DNA of 14,010 nucleotides from Planctomycetota bacterium (GTDB lineage: Bacteria; Planctomycetota; UBA8108; UBA1146). The notes below the pieces were generated by a model that ran no database searches, was not told where the DNA came from, and was given only the letters and a program-made list of their open reading frames with translations. The stretch's first letter is position 1. Every line of letters starts with the position of its first letter. Position numbers and translations under genes: made by a program. The stretch is taken from contig NZJA01000086.1 in NCBI GenBank assembly GCA_002691835.1, forward strand, positions 1 to 14,010. The letters run 5' to 3'. Shown piece by piece: positions 1 through 7,317 of this stretch.

Positions 1-84
1 ATCGTCATAGGTCAGGCTACTGTGTGAATGAAAGACTTCACTGGCAGTCATTCCATCGGCCACTGGGCCCCCTCTACTAGTCAT
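1..84 (-). CDS. guaB: IMP dehydrogenase, N-terminal fragment (runs off left edge)
   Basis: IMP dehydrogenase oxidises IMP to XMP, the committed step of GMP synthesis in the cytosol. Only the first 28 codons are inside the window. Read on the minus strand from the ATG at 84-82, the peptide contains DGMTASEVF followed by SLTYDD. This matches the start of eukaryote-type IMPDH, in which DGLTAQQLF is followed by LTYNDFLILPG; bacterial IMPDHs usually have only the later TFDDVLLVP part. The start is uncertain. The ATG at 84 has no Shine-Dalgarno sequence, whereas the in-frame GTG at 63-61 has AGAGGGGG at 75-68 four bases upstream, and an ATG also lies at 51-49. The frame stays open back to a stop at 165-163. 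The gene is divergent from the moxR operon. The call rests on about 20 residues, so a paralogue of the same fold is possible. Confidence 0.6.
   Translation of the reverse strand, partial: MTSRGGPVADGMTASEVFHSHSSLTYDD
68..75 (-). promoter_or_regulatory. Candidate ribosome binding site favouring a GTG start
   Basis: On the minus strand AGAGGGGG lies four bases before the GTG at 63-61 of the guaB-like frame. The other candidate start, the ATG at 84-82, has no purine-rich sequence ahead of it (CCCCTGCG). This favours the GTG start. The spacing is a little short and the motif is G-rich rather than a consensus AGGAGG, so the choice is tentative. Confidence 0.35.
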
Positions 85-100
85 CGCAGGGGATGACTGG
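77..100 (-). promoter_or_regulatory. Inverted repeat covering a candidate guaB start codon
   Basis: CTAGTCATC at 77-85 pairs with GATGACTGG at 92-100 (nine pairs including one T-G wobble, six-base loop). On the minus strand the ATG at 84-82 lies inside this stem. If the transcript starts upstream, the hairpin would hide that ATG. Either it controls translation, or the real start is downstream at the GTG at 63. It is not followed by a T tract on either strand, so it is not a standard terminator. Confidence 0.35.
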
Positions 101-114
101 ATTGCTAAGCAATC
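100..114. promoter_or_regulatory. 15-bp perfect palindrome, possible operator
   Basis: GATTGCTAAGCAATC is a perfect 7-1-7 inverted repeat just upstream of the guaB-like start and next to an A/T-rich stretch (118-125). The one-base centre suits a dimeric DNA-binding protein better than an RNA hairpin. A purine-responsive or other repressor site is conceivable, but no regulator is identified and only one copy is seen. Confidence 0.35.
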
Positions 115-470
115 GCCAAAAAATACCGGTTTAGACACCCGGAAGATCATTTGGGGGAGGGCCTATTCGAAAGCTCCGCCCGGGCGATATCCGGTGGAAC
201 CACCCCATGGCGACGCATCGTTAGAAGGGGCAGTTGGCAAAGTTTAGGGGAGGCATGGTCGAAGTCAACGAGACCGCCCCGGAGAGTCTGGAATCCACGG
301 CCTCCCTCGGGTGCGGATGGATCACTCTGCGACCGGAACGAGAGGCCTGAAATTGGCGTTATCGACCACCTCGACGGGTTTTCGGGGTTCTGGACGGTTT
401 CGGAGCAATCTGCCGTGGATTATCCTTTGCTTAGACCAAAGAGAGACTTTTTGTGGGACTTTTCGAAACC

Positions 471-517
471 GCCGGCGTTGGACGCCGGCTGCTCCCGGGG
501 ATTTCCCCTTGGGGGGC
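471..517. other. Tandem GC-rich hairpins in the moxR upstream region
   Basis: GCCGGCGT at 471-478 pairs perfectly with ACGCCGGC at 482-489 around a three-base loop (TGG). Directly after it, GCTCCC at 491-496 can pair with GGGGGC at 512-517 (one wobble), enclosing GGGGA (497-501) against TCCCC (504-508). The stems lie 217-263 bp before the moxR start. No T tract follows on the plus strand, so a standard intrinsic terminator is unlikely. They could belong to a structured leader or small RNA; strand and function are not shown. Confidence 0.35.
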
Positions 518-721
518 GGAAAATTTGCATGGGGAAAGACGGGATTCCGGGAGCTCCATCGCGGGCTGAAATCTGTCGAACCGACCCAGAAAAGGCAGAT
601 TTTATCCTGAGAAGTTCTGCGGAGAGTTTCTTTGGAAGCCCGATCCCGCAATGGATTTCCATACGGGTCGCCTCTATGGCAATGATGATTTTGGAAACCG
701 CTGGCCTGGACCTTTAGGAAC

Positions 722-725
722 GAGG
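722..725 (+). promoter_or_regulatory. Ribosome binding site of moxR
   Basis: GAGG, in the context AACGAGGAAACC, lies eight bases before the ATG at 734. It supports this start over the internal ATG at 776, where the purine run directly abuts the codon. Confidence 0.6.
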
Positions 726-733
726 AAACCGAC

Positions 734-1795
734 ATGATCGAGGATGACCTGACCCCCGCCGATGGCGATCAGGAGATGAATGAATCCCCATTTGCTGCGG
801 CGGCTGCCTCCAATGACAGTCTCGATGAGATTCAGAGTGCAGTGGCATCTCTCAGGGAACAGCTCGCTCAGGTGATTGTTGGTCAGGATGAGGTCATCGA
901 TCAGCTCCTTCTTTCCCTGCTCTCTTCTGGACACTGTCTTCTGGTGGGAGTTCCCGGACTCGCAAAGACGCTTTTGATCAGCACTTTGGCACGAGCATTG
1001 AATCTTGATTTCAACAGGATTCAATTCACCCCCGACCTGATGCCCAGTGACATCACCGGAACGGAAGTTATTCAGGCAGATGGAGCTTCTGGCGAGAGAG
1101 TATTCCGGTTTGTTCCGGGACCCATCTTCGCCAACATCGTCCTTGCGGATGAGATCAACCGGACACCTCCAAAAACTCAAGCCGCCTTGTTGGAGGCGAT
1201 GCAAGAGAAGCAGGTGACCGTTGGTGGACAGCGCCATCCTCTCGAAGAACCCTTCTTTGTTCTCGCTACGCAGAACCCGATTGAGCAGGAAGGAACATAC
1301 CCTCTTCCCGAAGCCCAGCTGGACCGTTTTATGTTCAACATCAGGGTCGAATACCCGTCCTCAGATGAGGAGTTGGAGATCATGCAGCGGACCACCGGTG
1401 GTCATGAGGCAGAGGTCCAAACGGTTCTGGATGGCGAGAGAATTCGGGAGCTTCAGGCTTTGGTCAGACAGGTTCCCATCGCAGATGATTTGATTCGATA
1501 TGCATTGAGATTGACGAGAGCCACCCGCGTCAGGACTGATGAAGCCCCAGATTTCGTCAAGCGCCATGTCGATTGGGGTGCGGGGCCCAGAGCGGGTCAA
1601 TATCTGGTTCTTGGGGCGAAGGCGAGTGCTGTTCTTTCAGGAAGACCCCATGTGACGGCTGACGATATTCGCAAGGTTGCACTTCCTGTGTTGCGACATC
1701 GCATCGTGACCAACTTTGCTGCAGAAGCAGAAGGTGTCACCTCTGATGACATCATCCAGCGATTGCTAGAGGAGACTGCCGCGCATGTCGTCTGA
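734..1795 (+). CDS. MoxR-family AAA+ ATPase
   Basis: This is a cytoplasmic AAA+ ATPase of the MoxR family (AAA_3 plus lid domain), thought to act as a chaperone that remodels or activates vWA-domain partners. The 353-residue product has an acidic, low-complexity N-terminus of about 30 residues, then the full ATPase core: Walker A GVPGLAKT (72-79), Walker [10 protein letters not shown] (135-143), the MoxR-typical [15 protein letters not shown] (144-158), sensor-1 region [19 protein letters not shown] (177-195) with LDRF after it, and sensor-2 motif GAGPRAGQ (282-289). All key residues are present and the length is usual for the family. It is the first gene of the operon and its last 11 bases overlap the DUF58 gene, the classical MoxR-DUF58-vWA order. 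The long upstream gap suggests that the operon promoter lies there. The family call is very safe; the cellular target is unknown. Confidence 0.96.
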   Translation: MIEDDLTPADGDQEMNESPFAAAAASNDSLDEIQSAVASLREQLAQVIVGQDEVIDQLLLSLLSSGHCLLVGVPGLAKTLLISTLARALNLDFNRIQFTPDLMPSDITGTEVIQADGASGERVFRFVPGPIFANIVLADEINRTPPKTQAALLEAMQEKQVTVGGQRHPLEEPFFVLATQNPIEQEGTYPLPEAQLDRFMFNIRVEYPSSDEELEIMQRTTGGHEAEVQTVLDGERIRELQALVRQVPIADDLIRYALRLTRATRVRTDEAPDFVKRHVDWGAGPRAGQYLVLGAKASAVLSGRPHVTADDIRKVALPVLRHRIVTNFAAEAEGVTSDDIIQRLLEETAAHVV

Positions 1796-2687
1796 GGAAT
1801 CTCAGCGCCTTCTCGATCCGGCCACACTGGCTCGGGTCTCTGGACTCATCGTTCGTGCGCGCATGATCGTAGAAGGATCCATCACGGGTTTACATCGAAG
1901 CCCATTTCATGGTTCTTCGGTCGAGTTTGCGGAGCATCGCGAATATGTTCCGGGTGATGACATCCGCCACATCGACTGGAAAGTCTTTGGACGCAGTGAC
2001 CGTTTCTATATCAAGCAGTTTGAAGAAGAAACGAACTTGCGAGTCCAGCTGGTTCTCGATGCCAGTGAGTCCATGAATTATGGATCAGGTGCGATGACGA
2101 AACTCGACTACGCCCGAACTCTTGCCGCCTCATTGGCATATCTCATCCTGGGTCAACAGGATGCGGTGGGTGCTTTGGTGTTCGATGAAAAGATTCGCGC
2201 CGATGCTCCTATTTCACAAAGCCGAAGCCACCTTCAGGATTTGGTGACGGTCCTTTCCCAGGAATCCGGAAAAGATGCTACGGATATTGGCGAAGTTCTC
2301 GGCAGGGTTTCCGATCGTCTTAAGCGACGCTGTCTCATCGTTCTCCTGACGGATCTCTTCGATGAACCGGATGACATTCTGCATGGTCTTCGAAAACTGA
2401 GGCATGCTGGGCATGATGTCCTTGTTCTCCATGTCATGGATCCGGATGAATTAGAGTTTCCATTTACTCGGATGACGATGTTCGAGGGGCTTGAGGGAAT
2501 GCAGGATCAGTTGGCTGATCCGGAAGCAGTACGGGAAGCCTATCTGGCAGAAGTTCGCGAGTTTACTCGCACCATTCGTCGGGATTTCCGCAACAGTGGG
2601 ATTCAATACCAGCTGGCGGACTGCTCTCGTGGATTTGACCAAATTCTGCGAGAAGCCCTCGTCAAAAGGGCGGGGAGTCCTCGATGA
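1785..2687 (+). CDS. DUF58 protein with vWA-like MIDAS
   Basis: DUF58 proteins carry a vWA-like fold and are near-constant partners of MoxR ATPases. The 300-residue product has no membrane segment, so it is probably cytoplasmic. Visible signatures are the DUF58 core [18 protein letters not shown] (37-54) followed by [10 protein letters not shown] (56-65), and then a vWA domain with metal-site residues DASES (92-96), Thr in DATDIGEVL (164-172) and the second Asp in LLTD (187-190). The MIDAS therefore looks intact, so Mg-dependent ligand binding is possible. The start ATG has AGAGGAG about ten bases upstream, inside the end of moxR. The gene overlaps moxR by 11 bases and the next gene by 4 (ATGA). 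The family call is firm; the ligand is unknown. Confidence 0.94.
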   Translation: MSSEESQRLLDPATLARVSGLIVRARMIVEGSITGLHRSPFHGSSVEFAEHREYVPGDDIRHIDWKVFGRSDRFYIKQFEEETNLRVQLVLDASESMNYGSGAMTKLDYARTLAASLAYLILGQQDAVGALVFDEKIRADAPISQSRSHLQDLVTVLSQESGKDATDIGEVLGRVSDRLKRRCLIVLLTDLFDEPDDILHGLRKLRHAGHDVLVLHVMDPDELEFPFTRMTMFEGLEGMQDQLADPEAVREAYLAEVREFTRTIRRDFRNSGIQYQLADCSRGFDQILREALVKRAGSPR

Positions 2688-4873
2688 ATTTCATCAATCC
2701 TGCACTCCTTGGCTTTTTGGCATTGGGGACGATCCCGATCATCATTTACCTGATCAATCGTCAGCGATATCGGCGCAGGCCCTGGGCTGCGATGGAGTTT
2801 CTGTTGCGTGCGATGAAGCGTCACCAACGCAGGCTTCGTCTGGAAAATTTGTTACTGCTGATCATTCGTACACTTGCGCTGTTGCTGTTTGTATTCGCTA
2901 TGGCCAGGCCGAGTCTGGATGATGGGACTCTTCCGGTCATCGGAAGGGCAGCCCGTCAGGAAGCAGTGATCTTCGATGCTTCTTCAAGCATGGCGGCGAA
3001 GCTGGCCAGCCGAACGACTTTACAGGCAGCGAGAGAAGAGGCCCGTTCACTGTTGCTGAATCTTGAAGTCGGTGACCGGACTGCCCTTTTTGTAGGAGGT
3101 TTGCCGCCTGTCGAGACCCCGACACCTCAACTGGAGTTGGTTGCGGAGGGGGGACCTGCGGAGATTCTTGGCGACCTTGAACAGATCAAAGCCGGCTGGC
3201 TGAATTTTGAACCCGAATCGCTGATTTCAGAGGCCGCAGCCTTCTCTCAGGAACAGGGAGGAGCATGGATCTTCCATGTGATCTCCGATTTCCAGAGGGG
3301 AGACTGGTATTCAGAAGATGGAACCGAGAGACCGGCAGTCAAGAAAGCGCTCGATTTTCTTGAGAAGTCCGGTTCGGAACTTCAACTGCACAATGTGGCT
3401 CCTGAGAATCCCCGCAATGTGAGTTTGGTTTCGCTACGCCCCTCTTCTGGTTTGATCAGTACCGATCTTCCCATTTCATTTCAGGTAGAGCTCGTCAATA
3501 GGGGAACAGAGATGGTTCCTGGTATTGAAGTGGAGTTGCTGATCGATGGAGAAGTTCAGGGAACACGCAGGGTAGATGTGGAAGGGGGAGAGGAGATCAC
3601 TCTCAGTTTTCCGCACATCTTCCGTCTTCCTGGAGTTGCCCGTGTGGAATCTCGACTCAGAAGCGATGATCTCGACAGGGATGATGCCCGTTGGTTCGCC
3701 TGTGAAGTCGTTGAGTCTGTAAAGATACTGGTAGCCGATGGCGGTTGGAATCCTGTCGAAGAATCGACCGAATCAGATTGGCTGTTGGCAGCGATCGGGG
3801 AGGAGGAAACCTCCGGATCCGGAATCCGGCTTTCTCCTTATCGTGTCGAGGTCGTTCAAGAAGACCTTCTATTGTCTGCGGATCTGGACAGTGCCCGCAT
3901 TTTGGTTCTGGCAGATGTCTCGACGATGAATCCAGCAGAATCTGCACGTATTGATCAGTTCATTCGCGAGGGTGGTGGTGTCCTCGTCTTCACGGGCTCG
4001 CGTATGGATCATCCGACGTGGGGAACGAATGCCTGGAATAATGGTGATGGCTGGTTTCTCTGGGAACCGGGGACTTCCATTTCGGATCCACGTCGGCAAG
4101 TTTTCTACCATTGGCTGATCAAGGATCCTGAACATCCGATGATGGAGTATTTGGCTAATTTTCCTGAAGCAGGTCTCGGGGATGTGATCGTCCACGGTTT
4201 TCAAAAACCACTCAGGCTCAAGGAAGATACTGAAGTCCTTCTTGAGCTGGATGATTTTGATCAGACACCGGTTCTTGTTCAGGGTTATCGGGGCAATGGC
4301 TCAATCGTCGTGCTGGGAACCGGTGCTGATCGTGAGTGGAGCAACTTTCCAGTCACTCCGGCCTATGTTTGTTTTCTGCATGAATGCCTGCCATGGTTGA
4401 CGATGCAAGATGGCAGTTGGCGATACCTTGCTCTCGGGCAGCCACTCGTCAAGGAAGTTTCATCTGCAGATTATGCACCAAGAGTTTCGTTGATTACTCC
4501 TGAGGGAGGAGTCGTACCTCTGGCTCTGAAAGAATCAGAGGATCGGAAATCATTTCTGTTGTCGGTGGCCGGATCATGGCTGCCGGGTGTTTATGAAATC
4601 CGATATGAGAAGGATTCTGGTGAGATACGTAGCGATGCCTTTGCTGTCAATCCCACTGTCGGGGAAGGCGAATTGGTCTTCGCAGATATTTCGGGTCTCG
4701 CAGAAGTTTATCCTGCCGTTGAGGTCGAAGACCTGGAGTCAGCCTCTGACAGGGAGGGCCGAGGCGGGAATATTGGTGATCTTTGGTACCCCTTGTTCTC
4801 AATGGTGCTGATGCTTCTGGTTTTGGAAACGGGACTGGCGAGTTTCTTTAGCAAGGCAAGGAGGCGTTCATGA
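2684..4873 (+). CDS. BatA-type membrane protein with vWA and GATase-like domains
   Basis: The 729-residue protein begins with the aerotolerance-type N-terminal domain (BatA family). A first membrane segment (about 5-24) is followed by the basic loop NRQRYRRRPWAAMEFLLRA and a second membrane segment (about 55-73) ending in ARPSL. A vWA domain follows with DASSSM (98-103) as metal-site motif and ISDFQRG as the probable second Asp loop. A CARDB/Ig-like stretch comes next (about 250-340). From about 345 there is a class I glutamine-amidotransferase-like fold with VKILVADGG and a FIREGGGVLVFTG strand-turn, but no clear catalytic Cys, so it is probably not an enzyme. A third membrane segment lies near the C-terminus (about 701-720), followed by KARRRS. 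The start overlaps the DUF58 stop as ATGA, with GGGGAG six bases before it. It probably receives signal or force from MoxR/DUF58 at the membrane. The bulk appears extracytoplasmic if the topology follows related proteins. Confidence 0.88.
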   Translation: MNFINPALLGFLALGTIPIIIYLINRQRYRRRPWAAMEFLLRAMKRHQRRLRLENLLLLIIRTLALLLFVFAMARPSLDDGTLPVIGRAARQEAVIFDASSSMAAKLASRTTLQAAREEARSLLLNLEVGDRTALFVGGLPPVETPTPQLELVAEGGPAEILGDLEQIKAGWLNFEPESLISEAAAFSQEQGGAWIFHVISDFQRGDWYSEDGTERPAVKKALDFLEKSGSELQLHNVAPENPRNVSLVSLRPSSGLISTDLPISFQVELVNRGTEMVPGIEVELLIDGEVQGTRRVDVEGGEEITLSFPHIFRLPGVARVESRLRSDDLDRDDARWFACEVVESVKILVADGGWNPVEESTESDWLLAAIGEEETSGSGIRLSPYRVEVVQEDLLLSADLDSARILVLADVSTMNPAESARIDQFIREGGGVLVFTGSRMDHPTWGTNAWNNGDGWFLWEPGTSISDPRRQVFYHWLIKDPEHPMMEYLANFPEAGLGDVIVHGFQKPLRLKEDTEVLLELDDFDQTPVLVQGYRGNGSIVVLGTGADREWSNFPVTPAYVCFLHECLPWLTMQDGSWRYLALGQPLVKEVSSADYAPRVSLITPEGGVVPLALKESEDRKSFLLSVAGSWLPGVYEIRYEKDSGEIRSDAFAVNPTVGEGELVFADISGLAEVYPAVEVEDLESASDREGRGGNIGDLWYPLFSMVLMLLVLETGLASFFSKARRRS
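4858..4864 (+). promoter_or_regulatory. Strong Shine-Dalgarno inside the operon
   Basis: AAGGAGG lies five bases before the ATG at 4870 and within the last codons of the preceding gene. It is the best ribosome binding site in the window. It suggests that the second vWA protein can be initiated independently of simple reinitiation at the ATGA overlap. Confidence 0.65.
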
Positions 4874-7317
4874 TCGATTCCCTGCTGAATAGCGTCCTCA
4901 CCGTCGCTGAGACTCGAACTGAAACCCGCATCGAGTGGCTCGGCGCTCCCGAGCCTTGGGTCACTGTCGTCGTGATCGTTCCGCTCCTGCTGCTGGTGAC
5001 CGCTTGGTGCTATCGCGGAGATCAGGGTCGTATGGGCTGGGGCCCACGCTGGGCGATGGGGGCCCTGCGTTTCCTGGTACTTTTGACACTGGTGCTGATT
5101 CTCTTTAAACCGACTCTTACGAAAGAGCGGGTTCAGACCGAAAACTCAACGGTTCTGGTTGTCGTCGATGACTCATTTTCGATGGGGATCAAGGATCGCT
5201 TTGAAGATCCGGAAGTGACAGCCAGCACCCATTCGATGGCGGGTCTTGGACCTTCTGCTGAACCGACCAGACTACAGATTGCCCAGGGGATTCTCGATGG
5301 AGGGAATGCCCAGCTGATTAATCGACTTCGGGAAAAAGCGGATGTCAAAATCCTTGCGGGCTCGGATGGAGTCCGTGCGGTAGCAGAATTACCAAGATTC
5401 TCCGAGGACACCGACCTTACAAATCCTGTCGCAGGATCAGAGCTGTCTCCGATTGAACTTCGGGGTCGTGTCAGCCGTCTGGGTGATGCGATGTCCGACG
5501 CCGTCGACAGTGCTCGAAACAATAACGTCGCCGCACTGGTTCTTCTCAGTGATGGTCAGGAGAGTGGTGGGGTCTCCACATCTCTGGAGGTTTCCCGGAG
5601 ACTGGGGTTGAGAGAGATCCCTGTTCACGTCATTGGCGTGGGGAATCCTGCCGAGCCCCGGGACATTCGAATGGTCGATCTCGATCTTGCGGATGTGGTT
5701 CTTGAAGGTGACACCGTTCCGGTCGATTTCCGAGTGGCGGCAGAAGGATTTGAAGGCGAAGAGATTCGCGCTGAGTTGCGGTTGATTCGCGAAGACGGCG
5801 GAACTGAGCAACGAGTCGATTACTTCGTCAGTATCGGCAAAGATGGCGAAGTTGTTCCGCACCGTTTGGAGTTTACTCCACGTTCACCCGGTCAGTATCT
5901 GTGCAAGATCGAGCTGCCTTATCAGAACGGTGAGTTGTTCGGCGAGAACAATGCACTTGAAAAACCAGTGACGGTCGTTGCCCAGAAGATCAAGGTTCTC
6001 TACGTCGAGGGACCTCCCCGGTACGACTATCGCTACCTGAAAAATTCTCTGATTCGTGACCCGACTATGGAGGCTCATTGCCTGCTTCTTGAAGCGGACC
6101 CTGAGTTTCCACAAGAGTCTTCTCCTGGCCTGAAACCACTGAGATCTTTCCCGAGAACTCGGGAGGCCCTGTTCAATTATGACGTGGTCATCCTCGGAGA
6201 TATTCGGCCGGATGCCCTTTCGGCGAAACAGTTGGATTGGTTGACCGAGTTTGTCGAGGATCAGGGTGGAGGAGTGGTCTTCCTCTCAGGCCAGTGGTTC
6301 ATGCCGCGGAGATTCCTGGGATCCTCTCTCGAGAGATTGCTCCCTGTCGAACTTGAAGAGGCCGATGGTCGAGGGGGAGTTTCCCGTGATCTGACCGAAT
6401 CGTTCCATGTGCAATTGACCCCAGAGGGACTTGATCACCCGGTTATGCAGTTGACTGGGGATTCTGAAATGAACAAGGAACTCTGGCAATGGCAGGGACG
6501 TAGTGACAGAACGATGCCCGGGTTCTTCTGGTACCAAAAGGTCAAGAAATTGAAGAAGGGTGCGGTGGCTCTGGCGGTGCATGAAACCGATGAGCACTTT
6601 ACCTATGGGCCCCGGCCTATTTTCGCTTTCCAGTACCAGGGAAGGGGACGCACTTTCATCTCATTGACCGATGATACTTGGCGTCTTCGTCGATTGGTCG
6701 GGAATCGTTGGTTCTACCGATTCTGGGGGCAGGTGATTCGCTTTGTCGGAGCTTCCAGATTACTGGGCCCCTCCAAGCGATATTCTGTCAGTGTGGATCC
6801 AAGAGAAGCCATCCTTGGTGGAGAGGTCAATGTTCTCGCTCGGCTTTTGGGCCCTGATTTCAAACCGACTTCCGACGAAGAAGTCGCCCTTGAACTGGAG
6901 CGAATCGATCCACCTGGAGAAATCCCCGAGAAGATCACGGCACTGCGAAATCCGGCTCGTCCAGAGTATTATGGAGTTACGCTGGAGGCTGGGGATCTGG
7001 GTGAGCATCGGATCGCCCTTTTTGACCGGGAGAAAGAGGTCGCCAGCGCAAACTTCAGGGTGGTCGTCCCACAATTAGAGTATGCGGATCCCCGTATGGA
7101 TGAGATTCGTTTACGACAGATCGCAGCTTCTTCGGGCGGAACGTACCTTCCTGCGCGGGAGGCGGCAAATCTGGTGGATGAGGTCGAGGTTCTAGAGCGA
7201 GAGGTACCGATTTCTGCCGATCGTGAACCCCTCTGGGATACCCGTTGGGTGCTCTTGCTCTTTGCTCTGGTTTTGACGGTAGAATGGATTCTAAGAAAGG
7301 TCTTCCGACTGCCATGA
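4870..7317 (+). CDS. Membrane-anchored vWA protein with GATase-1-like domain
   Basis: The 815-residue protein has two N-terminal membrane segments (about 30-47 and 63-79) and then a vWA domain. The MIDAS motif is DDSFSM (100-105) and the second Asp lies in LLSDGQESGG (about 224-233). An Ig-like segment (about 270-365) leads into a class I glutamine-amidotransferase-like domain starting at KIKVLYVEGPPRYDYRYL (about 373) and including YDVVILGDI and DQGGGVVFLSG. No Cys sits at the expected nucleophile elbow (GGGVVFLSGQW), so amidotransferase activity is unlikely. The last 27 residues hold a membrane segment and a basic tail. This layout is common in large Planctomycetota vWA proteins that follow BatA-type genes. 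It overlaps both neighbours by 4 bases (ATGA). Domain order is clear; the bound partner is not. Confidence 0.88.
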   Translation: MIDSLLNSVLTVAETRTETRIEWLGAPEPWVTVVVIVPLLLLVTAWCYRGDQGRMGWGPRWAMGALRFLVLLTLVLILFKPTLTKERVQTENSTVLVVVDDSFSMGIKDRFEDPEVTASTHSMAGLGPSAEPTRLQIAQGILDGGNAQLINRLREKADVKILAGSDGVRAVAELPRFSEDTDLTNPVAGSELSPIELRGRVSRLGDAMSDAVDSARNNNVAALVLLSDGQESGGVSTSLEVSRRLGLREIPVHVIGVGNPAEPRDIRMVDLDLADVVLEGDTVPVDFRVAAEGFEGEEIRAELRLIREDGGTEQRVDYFVSIGKDGEVVPHRLEFTPRSPGQYLCKIELPYQNGELFGENNALEKPVTVVAQKIKVLYVEGPPRYDYRYLKNSLIRDPTMEAHCLLLEADPEFPQESSPGLKPLRSFPRTREALFNYDVVILGDIRPDALSAKQLDWLTEFVEDQGGGVVFLSGQWFMPRRFLGSSLERLLPVELEEADGRGGVSRDLTESFHVQLTPEGLDHPVMQLTGDSEMNKELWQWQGRSDRTMPGFFWYQKVKKLKKGAVALAVHETDEHFTYGPRPIFAFQYQGRGRTFISLTDDTWRLRRLVGNRWFYRFWGQVIRFVGASRLLGPSKRYSVSVDPREAILGGEVNVLARLLGPDFKPTSDEEVALELERIDPPGEIPEKITALRNPARPEYYGVTLEAGDLGEHRIALFDREKEVASANFRVVVPQLEYADPRMDEIRLRQIAASSGGTYLPAREAANLVDEVEVLEREVPISADREPLWDTRWVLLLFALVLTVEWILRKVFRLP

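Larger units (their letters stand above)
85..733. other. Divergent intergenic region, no convincing gene
   Basis: About 650 bp separate the guaB-like gene (minus strand) from moxR (plus strand). Open frames exist on both strands, for example 151-717 plus and 322-735 minus. Their translations have no recognisable motif, are rich in Arg, Ser, Pro and Trp, and overlap each other, so they look like chance. The region should carry the promoters for both divergent units, but I see no -35/-10 pair good enough to annotate. It holds several inverted repeats: 77-100, 100-114, 471-489, 491-517 and 567-604. It could encode a long structured 5' leader or a small RNA, but no known RNA family is recognised. 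Confidence 0.6.

Noticed and set aside
255..353. Short 32-codon frame (ATG at 255) with a balanced protein-like composition
   Set aside because: The purine run GGGGAGG is only one base from the ATG, so it cannot act as a normal ribosome binding site, and there is no homologue that I recognise. Could be revisited if conserved in relatives.
471..517. Intrinsic terminator
   Set aside because: The stems are strong and GC-rich but neither is followed by a T tract on the plus strand, and no plus-strand gene ends just before them.
151..717. 188-codon open frame starting with TTG in the upstream region
   Set aside because: No Shine-Dalgarno at the start, no recognisable motif, unusual Trp/Arg/Ser/Pro content, and equally long open frames on the other strand of the same stretch.
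322..735. 137-codon minus-strand open frame in the upstream region
   Set aside because: Basic, low-quality translation with no family motif; it overlaps the moxR ribosome binding site and start and shadows the plus-strand frame.
674..1237. 187-codon minus-strand frame opposite moxR
   Set aside because: The plus strand encodes a complete MoxR ATPase with every motif in place; the antisense translation has no motif.
7245..7313. Upstream TTG extension of the propeller gene
   Set aside because: It lies within the preceding gene and adds 23 residues with no ribosome binding site. The ATG at 7314 fits the ATGA overlaps of the operon and gives a better signal peptide.
734..7317. MoxR-vWA anti-phage defence system
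   Set aside because: The gene order and membrane anchors match the widespread envelope-type MoxR-DUF58-BatA cluster; there is no nuclease, protease or other effector, and no sign of a defence island or mobile element.
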